Source: Fasciolopsis buskii (lineage: Eukaryota > Platyhelminthes > Trematoda > Plagiorchiida > Fasciolidae). Taken from it: a stretch of 64,000 nucleotides of DNA. Position numbers and translations under genes: made by a program. The stretch covers positions 1 to 64,000 of the forward strand of contig LUCM01007960.1 in assembly GCA_008360955.1 (NCBI GenBank), in the 5' to 3' direction. Below, one piece after another: positions 23,501 to 35,500 of the stretch (the stretch's first letter is position 1; every line of letters starts with the position of its first letter). Below the pieces are notes generated by a model that saw only the letters and a list, made by a program, of their open reading frames with translations, was not told the origin of the DNA and searched no databases.

Positions 23501-26500
23501 CATCTGGTACCATCCCTCGCCTTCACAGTCTTGGACTCAGACAGACTACGTTGTCATTGGTCACAGCGGGATGTGTTATTCGAGGGTTGCCGATCAATCT
23601 GGTCACCAGTCGGAACTTTTAATGTGATATCTGGTCAGGTCGAAGGACCCCTACAGTAAACGGTCACCTCCATGCAGATACCTTGCCACGTGCCTCAGAA
23701 ACGATGGATACTCTCAAGTTTAGCTTCTCTGTTGGATGTCGGCAGATCCTTCCCTCTGGACTCAAAATACAATGAGACGCTTAGATCCCTGAGACGTCAA
23801 CTGATCAGGAGCTTGAGAAATGACCGGATGCAGTAGTGAGTAGATAAAGCGAAAAGACTGCAGCTATCTGAAATAGCCACGGCCTTTACCAACTGATTAA
23901 GAATACTGGACCACGGAAATCAAACGTAGGCAAGGTGATTAAGGAGTCCAACAGCTCACTAGTTCGCCCTCGGGAGCGTCTGCTGGCTTTTTGGGTAGAA
24001 CTGTTTAGGGAGCAGTTTAGTCGGCTCACGGCCACAGTGTGCCTTTTACTCATGCCTGAAAATGAACTAATGCAGGTGGATAACTGTCCTACATCCGAAG
24101 TGTGGGTAGTGAGTTGGTAGGTTTTCTGGAAATACATAGGGCAACTAGACCCATTGGACTGTCTCCACCCTTCAAGCATGGTGACTACTTGTGAACACTG
24201 GACCAATGTGGGCAGTGAACAAGACCCCTAAGGATTGGTGCGAATCGGCGATTGTGTTGATTTACATTTTCTCATGTGAAAACCACAGAAAAATTAGTTT
24301 GGTGAGCATTGCGTCCAGACTGATTTTGGGCATTGTCCTCCGCCATTTATCTAGTGATAGTGAAAACCAAGCCGGTTTCTGTCTTGAACAGAGTTGTGTT
24401 AACAAAATTTTCATTCCGCGGAAGATCGAGGAACAAGGGCACACGTCCAGTGAACACACGATTTCTTTTTTCTGTGACTTGAAAGCAGAACTTCGACTAA
24501 TTTGATCATGCAGTTCTGCCGCGCTGCCTATCATGGACGAGTGTGCCAGAGAAATTCACTCAGGGTTTCTTTTCTTTGTACTGAAACGGCCAAATCCGAG
24601 GTCATCATTACGGCCATCTTTTACTAGAGTTCATCGCAACAGATGGTACTGACCAATGTTGCCCGCTTCCTTCGTTTCGACTTCACTTTTGTAGGTAAGA
24701 TGACATTGGAGACATTCCTAGCCTCATTTAAGAATACTACCATTAATAATTGCTCAGATAGAAACTTGTCTGACCTAGAATATGCAGAATATTTTGTTCT
24801 GTTGGATGAAGATTGATGTAAGCTGCAAATTGTTTTCGCTCGTCTGAACGACAATGTATGTATGTTTGGATGCATGTTGCACCATCGAAGTGTAAACTGT
24901 CGTTGGAGGACTGGATTGGCCCAAAGCCGAACCATTTTCTCGTAGAGAAACAACCGGGTAAGGTGAATAGATTTGGTTACTTTGGTAATTCTATCTCATG
25001 TGATGGTCGTGTATTGGAAGAAGTATCTACACGCATAGAGAAGGTCCGACTGGAATTTGCTAATTTGAAACAGCTGTCTCGTCGATGTGACATCCGGTTA
25101 TCGATCGAAGGTCGGGTATACGCGATAGCGGTCAGGCGGATATTGTTCCACAGTTTCGAAGTATAAGCGTTGAGATGAGAAAATATGCGAAGAATTTTAG
25201 TGTTTGAGTACCGTTGTTTTCTTAGTATTGGTAGAATATGGTTTGAGAATGTTATGAGTAACTCAGATGTTGGGCTCAGAGTACGGGGTATTAGAGTCCA
25301 AATTGTAAAACGGTCACTGGATCAGAGTAGATTAAGGTAGTTGGGACTTGTATTGCGGATTGCCACAGAGCGACTGCTTTGTTGTATGTTGTTATATGAG
25401 GCAGGTACTGTTTGGAAGAAGGTTTGGAGTGGTTATTGGATAACATGGGGAAACGTGTGGGACCTCAATCAGTGGATTAGCTTGTGTAGGTGCAGTTAGA
25501 CTACCAGGTTGGTCCACGCGATCCTCCTAAGTGATAGTTGGAGACAATAGATGGCCGCCGAACTTGACGTTCTTGCATTCGAAGCGTTTTTTCTTCTGTA
25601 CAGTTGTTCAACTTACTATTTTACAGTCAGTCTTTTATTATTCCCCGTTTTTTCTGTTTGATCAGATGACGCTATGAGCTGGCAACCAAAACCGAAACAG
25701 GTGTGTGTTAGCTTAACGGTTTTACGAAATAAAACGAACTGACCTAGACAAAAGTACTGGATAGAGAAAAATAAGCAGATTTTGTCTTCTTTACTGTGTT
25801 ATCATCGTTGGCACCATAGATCCCTAATCTAAGTTCAGACATTTCATTAGAATCACTTCATACCAGGCAAAAATGTTGGAGAAGAAAGCAGTGAAGCGGG
25901 AAAACTTATTTTCTCTTTCGTGCATTCCCCAACAGGTTGATTATCTTTTTCTCAAAATCCTTAATCTACGGCTGCCGTAATACCCACGCACAAGTAGGTA
26001 CGTGGTAGTGGAAAATTCAGTTGCATTTTGGATGTCTTAATTAACCCCAGCATTTAATTTGATTTATTGGTGTAGTAACCATATCTATGCGAACGAAGAA
26101 CAGTAAAACGGGATACAAACTAGTTTGTTGTTTACAGCCACACATGAAAATGTAATTTTTTCGGTTCTCTTAGTTTTTTCTTTTTTCTCTTCGTGACGCT
26201 AGAGTCACCGGTGGTGAATTGTTTGCGCGTGTTGCAGAGTGCGAGCGGCTATCCGAGGAAGAAGCTTCTAACTTTGTCGAACAAATATTGCTTGGAATTC
26301 AACATATGCATTCTTTGGGTATTGTACACCTGGATCTCAAAGTGAGTTGCAATTAATTTATTAACTTTTCTCGCTGTTTTGGGAAAGATACGGTACATAT
26401 CCAGGCAAGGAGTTTAACATTCACCAGTGGTTCTCAACGCCTTCCTTGTGATTTGGACTGATCAGTGAACAAGCAGATTAATTTTCTTAACGGTTTTCGT

Positions 26501-29500
26501 TTGTCACGAGGCTAATGAAACTGCGCTTAAGCGAAGGCTAATGCAAACATGACGATCACCATGCACGATATTTGGATTAGTCTAATGAGAAGCTTGTATT
26601 GCATAGTTTTACCAAATTTTGCCACATGCAGTCATTGTATTTCTTGACGTTTTGTTTATTTTTGAATCATATTAAGATTGAAGCACAAAATATTCATTAT
26701 AAAATATCTGGTGAGCATTTTTATTTCACTGACTTAGTAAACGGTAGATATAATGGACCATTACTTGGAATTGCAACAATAATTACATCTCTGAGTACCG
26801 GTACTTTTTTGTACTCTTGGTACCACACAGTAGGCAGTGTTAAATTCATTTGCAAAAGGTTTGCTGGTAGCTTTGCTCTCATAATATGAAGTTTTCCGCT
26901 TTATTCGATCAATCTCGGACAGCAGAGGAAGTAACCTTGATTTGGCAGCAATATAAATTGACTGAGGTCGGCAAAACACAAAAGTGAGTGATAGGGTTTC
27001 ACACATATCAAATCAAGAATAAAAGCGACAAGATTAGAAGTCTTGTTTCTACTAGTTCCTAGTCAAAAGTCATCCATTTTTGATTCCACCTGCGGCGTGT
27101 GATGAAGTTTGAATTGACTGCAGTAATTCTAGTCGTTTGTGACGAGAGTTGGTCAAGAGTCAAACATTAAAAACCCAAAGTAAAACACCTACTGCAAAAG
27201 ATTTACACTCAATCATTAATTGTCGAGCGCAGTTGGAGCCATGTAGTCTGTTATAAGTCTGGGGCAATCACCTGAAGCAGAGAAAATGCATTAAAACAGC
27301 CTAGATCAGTCATCTGGGTGAGTTGATCTTTGTCACACGACAACTAAATGTTACAGTTAGCCTAAGTACAACTGAATGATGCTAATATCGAAATCCAGAT
27401 AAAATTGTCAGAGATAAAGTTGTTTCTAACGTTGTTTTTATTTTGGCGATTCACAGCTGTATTTTCAAGATTCCGTTTCTTGCGAGTGTTATTCTCACCC
27501 GATTGTCATAACCTTTTACCACGGGATCTAATTCTTGTCAGGCGGCTTCTCATGCCTGTAACGCAATTTCTCATGTCCAACAATTCTGACGGTTGTCAAA
27601 TTTCTTCTAATCACTAGCATAAATTCGTACTCCTGTATGCTAATTCTGTGTCGGATGTCGTTTCTTGTCGTAAATCTGTTTGTCTGTGTAGAGTCTTTCC
27701 AGCAAGAGTAAATTGTCGTGCCTCTAAATGCTTCATTTCTAATGTTCGTGGAGACTCAATCAGGTTTCTGGCCCGATCGGGATTGAATTGATCAAGCCTT
27801 CTTCATGCAGCTAATGTTAGGATACAGACACACCTTCCATAGGTCCATGAATTTTGTCTTTCTTGAGCTAAAAACACCATTCAAGCTAATCGGCTGCCTT
27901 CCACTGAACGGTGTACTGCTGAACTTCGTTGCTCCTTTCCAATATATATATATATTCTGTAAGTAGTATCTGGATGAGTGATATGTACAGTTCTTCTGAC
28001 TTACGGTCTTACTATTTCTCTCTTATTATAATTCAATTCTCCCACGTAACAAGGGGAACCCGAGTAGGTTATTGCATGGTAAATGATTGTAAAAAATAAA
28101 CTAAATTCCATGGACTTGAACAAGCTGCTGGATAACTAAGAAACTCTTTGAGAGCCAAGTTACATTTCTTGCAGGTGGAAGGATTTACTCTGTTTAAAGT
28201 TTTGGAATAAGTGTTTTCCTCTTTAGCTTCTATATCTAATGACTCGACGTCACAAACCAAGTAAATAATTAATTAAATGAACATGAAGCAGCACACAGAT
28301 GCTCCCTAGTTAAGTTGCTACATGTTAGCAATAAGATTTATAGTTCGGATAGGATTTACCTGTAAATGATGTTCCGGTGGACGAGTTGACAGTGAACCCC
28401 GTGTAGCAGTTACGCATCGTCGTTTCGGTTATCACAAAAAAATTTCACTAAATCCTTAGGTAATGACTTGCTTATCGAAGTACAAATTGTGCGCACGATA
28501 ATTCGTTGACGAACAACAGTTTACGGATCAAGTCTTCTATTCGACTTCTGATAGCAAGTCAAGTAGCTCATTTTGTTGTAGGCCTTTTTCCATGCGCTTG
28601 TCTGCATAAGCCAATTAAACTTTCAACCTTCACAATCTCAAATCAGTAGCATTTTTTGCAGATATGGAGATAAAATGGCTCCAGGGTGATGGTTTTGGAC
28701 GTATGAGATGCAAATTTTCCTTGAAAATCGTATGCGTTAATTATTTTATTTAAATCTGAAATCGAAATCGTTATGATAGTACTTTTATTGGCCGCAGTGA
28801 CAGGTGAATTAATTCATTGTGTACATATGCCTTTTTTCGTTGCAGCCCGAAAACATCATGATCGAGGACTTGGCCTCTAGGAAAATAAAGATTATCGATT
28901 TCGGACTGGCAAGAGTGCTGAATCCAAACGAAACATTCCAAGATATGGCAGGCACTCCGGAATTTTGCGGTAAGCCCCTCGAAAATGGGTTTCATCATAC
29001 AGCCGTTCGTTGTTTCTCAAAGTATTTTATCATCGTACCGTAATTACCTTGCCTGACACTGCCCAACTTATTAACTAAATAGAGTTTTCAACCAAACGGA
29101 ATCCTCGAAATTAAACATTTTTGTTTTATCATGGTCTTTAGAAAGTTGCTACTGATAAGTAACTCACTCGATAGCTCCCGAAGTTTCTTATAACGGATGG
29201 AGAACGCCAAGCATTGAACTTATTTTGCTTTCCCCATTTATTGCGTTCTAATGCGCGGTACACATGAAACTGTTTTCATTGTTGCGGAGCAACCTGGTTC
29301 ATAATAAATCCCCTTGTTGCGGATTAGACATTGATAGTGCATAGATGATGGTTGGTCCTTGCTGGGAAATCAACGGCAGACTATCACAAGCACTTTCTGA
29401 GATAGCGGTAGATTTTACCCTGCAGAATATATCATGTGAAATTCCACATTCTAATTCATCGCCGGTAATAGAATCCTTGACTGTGTGTGAGAAATTTTAT

Positions 29501-32500
29501 TCGAGTGCAATCGTGTGAACCGGTTGCTATCTTGCGGATTAGGTCTCTCGACCAAAGGCTTCAAGTGCGGTCCGTCAGAAAACTCCTCACGGCCTGGGTG
29601 GTCCTGTGGCACCTAGTTCGCCAATGTACCATGTATGACTTGGGACAGTAATAAGGAATAGCTGCAAAATATACCGTCGGACCTACATGATACACATGAT
29701 ATACATATAGGTATAATATCGAATACGATAATATTAGTAATATAGCGCTTAGTTGAAGCAAGCATAGTGCCAAACCAACAGCATGTAAATAGAACTGACG
29801 ACATGACGGACACCGAGTAGGAGTAAGAATAAAAAAATATGACAACCAAGACCGATTTTCAGTTTCTTCACCGTACCATATTTGTTAATTTGTGGTTTTT
29901 TCGAGTTACTTTTTAAAGGGGATGAGTGTAACAGAGCAGACAACACAGCATTTGTCACCACTAATTTGGTTCTGATCCATATTCTGAGTGTTTCAAACCA
30001 GCCAAACAATCTCACCTCTTGGGCACCGAACAAGAAGGCGGGGAAGCTACCAAACTGAGCACATCCGAAGCTAACTTCTTCATAACGCTACTCAATCAGT
30101 CTGACCGTCATATCACCTGTTTCCAGCGTTTACCTGAGCAGAATAAGAACATGAAAAGTTAAGGAGAAAGAGGTATGCTTATGTGTGTCGAAGCACTGAT
30201 ACGGAGGCAGGTTTGTCTCAGTCGAGTACGACGTCTGCACCCACACAGGCGAGCACTTCTCATTGTTCATCAGTTTCCATCAACGCGAGTGATGCTCGGA
30301 GACACTCAGTGTTTCGAACACGAGAGTGGCCGGACAATCCTAAAGCGCAGAATAGGTGAGGTCCGACACCGAAAGCAGAAGACTACAAACTGTTTCAGTT
30401 GTGAGTTCTTCTCTAGAGGGTGTATTGCGGATCCACAGGTATGTAGGCCGCAAGGTTAATTCTGGCCTTTCGTCGTTAGTGATGTCAGCTCTCACAACAC
30501 TCCGCTGGTGTGTAGGCTCTGAGATGCTTGGGACTATGACGTCCGCTAACCATTACCACAAACGGTGAGTGTGCAGGCACGCTTTGCTATCCAATCGACA
30601 GTCAACTTGGGGGAATTATGAATGTGCGAAGCACATGCTGTACTTATAGACCTCAATCACCAATCGGTCCAGCTCGTGTCGAATTGCCTGTGAATTCCTA
30701 CTCAACAAGAGGATAACATCCGCAGACTGTCTGTTAGAAAGATTGTTCCATTGAGGGCTCATATTACCTACGTGAAACAGGTCTCTTTTCTCCTGCATTT
30801 TGTTCTGCCCTTTGTTGATTACGAAAAAATTGCCTGATAACAACTCCGTCGCTGATATGTACTCATTATTTATACTAACCATCGGTCACATTGATCTTGT
30901 GACCTTGATTTGATGTGACGACTTGCGTGCCTCCATGATCACGAGTTAATAGCGATGACTTACTTCAACCTAAGATCCTGCATGCTTGGACTTTCGTGGG
31001 TAAAGGCCTTTAAGAAATAATTTCTGGTCCCCACCCCTGAGACTGATTCCTGCTGAAAACTGTAACGGGAACTGGTGTAAGAGAATAATTGATCCAAGTA
31101 GATGGGCTTCCACTCAGCTAAACCCCGCCGCCTTGCGGTCAGGTTTCTTGTCAGAACCAAAGCTTTTAGTGGAGAACCAAGCGCTTCTTTTGCTTAGCGG
31201 CTGGACTCCCTAGCAGTGTACTCGTCCATCAATCCCCATAGATTTAAACGCATACAAATATATCCATACTGCAATGGTCGTTCGTGGCGTCTAGGATTAT
31301 CATCAGGGACCTGTTTGCGCTTGCTTGCATCGACCGGGTTAGTTGTGAAAGTATGCTTTACTTGCTCAGAGTCCCCTCTCTTTTTTTCAACCTGTCTCTC
31401 TCTGTCTCCAACCCAATCTGTTGCCCCCTTCTGCTTACCTGCATAGTATCTCCATTGATAACACGCCCGATTAGTCCCAAGGTTTGTTGTCAAGTGGTGT
31501 ATAGTGTGTGGTTTTTCATTCTGTTTAGCTTCACATTTCTCTAAGCCTCGTCAGCCTCTGAATCCTGGTTCCTTCAATGGTCGCGCACTTTAATGCAGGC
31601 TGGCCAACGGCTTGTTTGGCTCTGACAGTGGACTGCACTCACTTCTCGATTGATGTCTGCTGTGTGAGTGGAACACGAGTTCAGGATTCGAGTAGAGTAA
31701 TTCAACTAACTGCGCCAAACGTCTCGTCAAGATATTTTCTTCGCAATCAGTAGACAACGCAACTCATAGCTGTTGGTCATGCGTGGTGTAGGAATAGTCT
31801 TGAGTGAGAAGGCTGAAGCAGCCCTTTTGGACTGGATCCCGATTAACAGTTACTTGTGTGCCGTGAAACTGCAGGGATCAGTCGGCATCCGGAAGGGTAG
31901 TAGTTGTTTACGCGCAATTATATTGTCTATTCGGGCATGCGCTCCAACAGGACTGCAGCACTTGACCTTGAAGAAAGACGAGTTTCGATACCGTCGTCAA
32001 CGCCTGTTGGTAAGGCAAAACGCTCTGAACATTATAGTGGTGCAAGTGATTTTAGTACACAAATCTGGAATCTGATTTAATCGGAATCCAGCTTAGGTGG
32101 GCAATGTGCCCTGCCTGCTCAGTGAACAGATAGCGGGGACTGAATTCTTCGGTTTTGTGCGGCTAATAAATTATTCCTGTCTCCTTCAACGGACTTTAAG
32201 TCCATTCGTCCTGAACTCAACAAAGACGGCAATTCGCTATCTCTCGTTTCGTTACCACTACCTGACCCTACGGGAAGTTTGCGGTCCTATTGCAATGGCA
32301 AGTTCAGGTCACGGTGCCGGTTTCCCATTTCTTTCCCGTTAATGGGCTGGCGCGACTGGCGTGTTCTCACTGCCGCCATACATCTAGCATGCTCTCTTGC
32401 TGATCCACGTCGGTTGCCAATGCCGGTAGATAGGTTGTCCCTGAAGTCTCAAGCGAGTCCATTTTTGGGTCAGAGGAGTATTTCGGTCACTGAGATTGAG

Positions 32501-35500
32501 GATTCACGAGATACAGATGAAGCGGAAAAGGAACTTTGTCTTTAGTAGTCTTCATACTAGTTTGAACTAATAGTCATTTAACTAAATTTATTCGGTAGAT
32601 TATATGCTTGGATCTAATTGGCCTTGTCGCAGAAAGACCAGTTAGACTAAATCTATGGATATGGAAATCGCGAGTGTTTTTCTCAGGATGCACATTTCTG
32701 ATTCTTTAACGTTCACCATATGAGGGTTGTAACAAACGACATATGTACGAATGCTGTCTAAATTCGTCACTTCTGTATACCTTTCCTGCACACTGGTCTG
32801 CTGGATGGAGCATGGTCGGTAGACTGAGAATGCTTGTTTAGGTTTCTGACATGAAACTGGTTTACTTCTCGGACTGTTTCGTGATCTGTTAATTCTAACC
32901 TCGTTTTTACACTCAATCAAGCTAAGAGCTACTACTACAGCGCTGTTGGCAATTGTTGTAGTTCCCCGACGTTTCGGCTATCGTGGGTAGTCTTTCTCAA
33001 AGTAGATTTTGCAATCAATTAGCCCTGAGTGAACGTTTATTTTTCAACGGATGTTTGGTTGTGTCTGTATTTGTGTCTGTATTTGTGTCTGTGTCCAAGT
33101 GTATGTTGAATTGTGTGATGTGAATGGTTAGTTGTCTTTCACTCCATACCCATCGATGGTTATGGGGTCAGCTGTCGTTGTGACCTTTGGGATGCTTATT
33201 TCTCACTGGCGTCAAGGTTGTCTAAGTCTTAGAAATCTGTGCCTGGTCGCTACAATTGGTATATATGATGTGGGAATTCCTTGCTAGAGCTTTGGCTTAC
33301 TTGCGTTCAACGCACGTTTTGATTCCAAGTTGGAGTGTCCTAGTCCACTTTGTACCCCTCTATTATGGTATGAAAGTCGATGGATGAATCACGCTCAGAT
33401 TTTGCTGAGGCTGTCTTGTCTTCACTTATCTGGTGGTTTGTCCAGTGTATTCTGCCGCCCATTCCTTTGAACTCCCGAGCGTGTGAAGTGAGATTTTAGA
33501 GTATTATCCATCCAGAAGGATGTGTGAATATTGAAGTCACTGGGAGCCCTTCTTATCATTCCAGAAGTAATTGACTTATGTAGAATTCTGATTTATCTTA
33601 ATGCTGCCTAGTTGCATGTATACGTTCATTTGTTTTCTTACAAGTTGTGACGGGTAGTGATTATCTTGTAGGAGATTGTTTAGATGCCTCAGTTATTTCT
33701 CACCTGTTGAGTTATTAGTGTAAGATTTTTCAGTTCTGTTAACTGGCCTAGAGGTAAGTTTGGGCTTCAAAAATTGCAGGTGGGCCGAATTGAAGTGTGA
33801 ATGTTTTCTGTAGATGCTAATTACTGATCTCCAGATCACAACCTAGGGAGTTGATAGCCCTATGGGAGTCTTCCATTTTCTTTGTAAGATTAATGGAGAT
33901 AAATTGGTTGTAAGGGATAGATGATTGCAAGGATATCATCCGCGGTCTGTACGTGCAGGCGTGGAGGTGAGTGAAAGTTACAAGTACTTTAGGTTCGATA
34001 GAATGTAGAAAAAGGCTCGGGGCAATGGGGATACAGCAGATCCAACGTGAAAGTCCTTTAAAATATGGACAAACTACAAGTATCACTGGTGTTTTAACAC
34101 TATCTTCGGACCCGGACTTAATAAAATAGGTGTGTTACCTATAACTGAGGGAATATGTACAACCGATTTGTGGATTATTGAAAAGCTCTACTATATTGAC
34201 CGGAGGTGGTCCGAGAGACTAAGCGTTTGTCACCGATAAGGTCAGATGTTCGGATTCTTGAACGCCGTCTCTTAGAAGTTAGATGACAGTTTACTGTGGC
34301 CCAGATCGTTATCTCATTTGACCTAATAAAATCTTACATGGTTTTAAGCCATTCCAACTCATCTGATCGTCACTGACGCTTCTCTTCGCGCCCTCCCCTC
34401 AAGCAGTGAGCCGTAGTGGTTTTCCGAACTTCTCCTTCAAGAGAAACTAATACTTGTTCGTGATTCTTTGATTTATTATATATTTATATATATGCATATT
34501 TATGGCACGAATTTGTGTACGGTTTACGTGCGATCGGCATCAAATTAACGGATGAAGGTGATGGCCGGGAAAGAGAAGAGGAAAAGGAAAATGTTGAGTT
34601 CGCCACTCATGCTATTCCATATCTTCACGTAATCGACTAACCATCGGGACTTGCGGTTTATCTGCAGGCCTGAACCGAAGTAGGGGGTTGACGGAGAGTA
34701 CCCTACCCCGAACCTTTGTCCAAATCGTCTATTTCACATGGCAGTAGGACGCTCGGTGGGCTGCGCAACCCAATGTTATGCAATGACTGATTGCTCAGGT
34801 AATACATTCCTCTGATGGGGCTGAAAATAGTAGGTGCCCAGTGCATCCAGTGCCCACAACTGCCGGTGAGAGTGCATCCGTACACTTTGTAGGCCACCCA
34901 GCGTTGGTTTGGAATCAGGATATGGCCATTTCCCCTAGACAGACTATCTGCTGGAGGACGGGACATCCGCCATCGTCCTCACTCTGTAGTGGTAACGCCA
35001 TCACGCGAAAGTAATGTATATGACACACAGCAAAGCCCACTTGTGACGTGTGGTCATTCGACAAGACTTGCAACCAAATGGAAGCCTGACACCCACCCCC
35101 AACCACGCTGGTTCATTTGGGGGCATTGCTGACGGCGCGGTTAATTTCTTTCCTCTCTGTTCTCTCATAATACCCATTCATTAAGGGCTCGGACACTTTT
35201 GATTCGTAATCTGACCTGTTTAAGATGACAAGTACAATTTGCTTCCCAGCTGTTTTGAAATGGGTTGGACGATTCCATTTTATGTTTGCCAGTGTTTTTC
35301 TTTCTTCGTCTGGGATATTTGGCGGAATCAGTTGCTGTTCCCTAAGAATATTGCATATCGTTCGTCTGGCTGCATTTGGGTTTTCCTCGGTTGGGTTTGA
35401 TAAGGCTCCCTCCGGTGCAGAAACTACTTGTGCCACCAGCGGCTTCCTCTGAAAATTAAAATTCAGACCTTTTTGCAGTATTTGTAACATCGTAGATGCC

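Larger units (their letters stand above)
14876..26202 (+). other. Intron 2 (11.3 kb)
   Basis: It begins GTAAGT and ends CTAG after a T/C-rich tract. It carries an RTE-like LINE (22800-25620), a 32-bp direct-repeat pair (18047-18078 and 20212-20243), a perfect hairpin (22319-22356) and a locally GC-rich patch at 18900-19200. The rest (14876-18046, 20244-22318) has no supported gene: frames such as 17136-17402 plus and 15754-16141 minus are motif-free. Confidence 0.85.

Noticed and set aside
24624..24953. Minus-strand 109-codon frame repeated at 35870-36172
   Set aside because: It is the antisense shadow of the duplicated RTE reverse transcriptase.
28820..28845. Upstream in-frame ATG before exon 4
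   Set aside because: The preceding bases form a clear polypyrimidine tract and TTGCAG acceptor, and the kinase domain continues from exon 3 in phase.
29561..30033. Minus-strand hydrophobic frames in intron 4
   Set aside because: Overlapping in several frames with Tyr/Val/Ser bias, no motif, AT-rich; not supportable.
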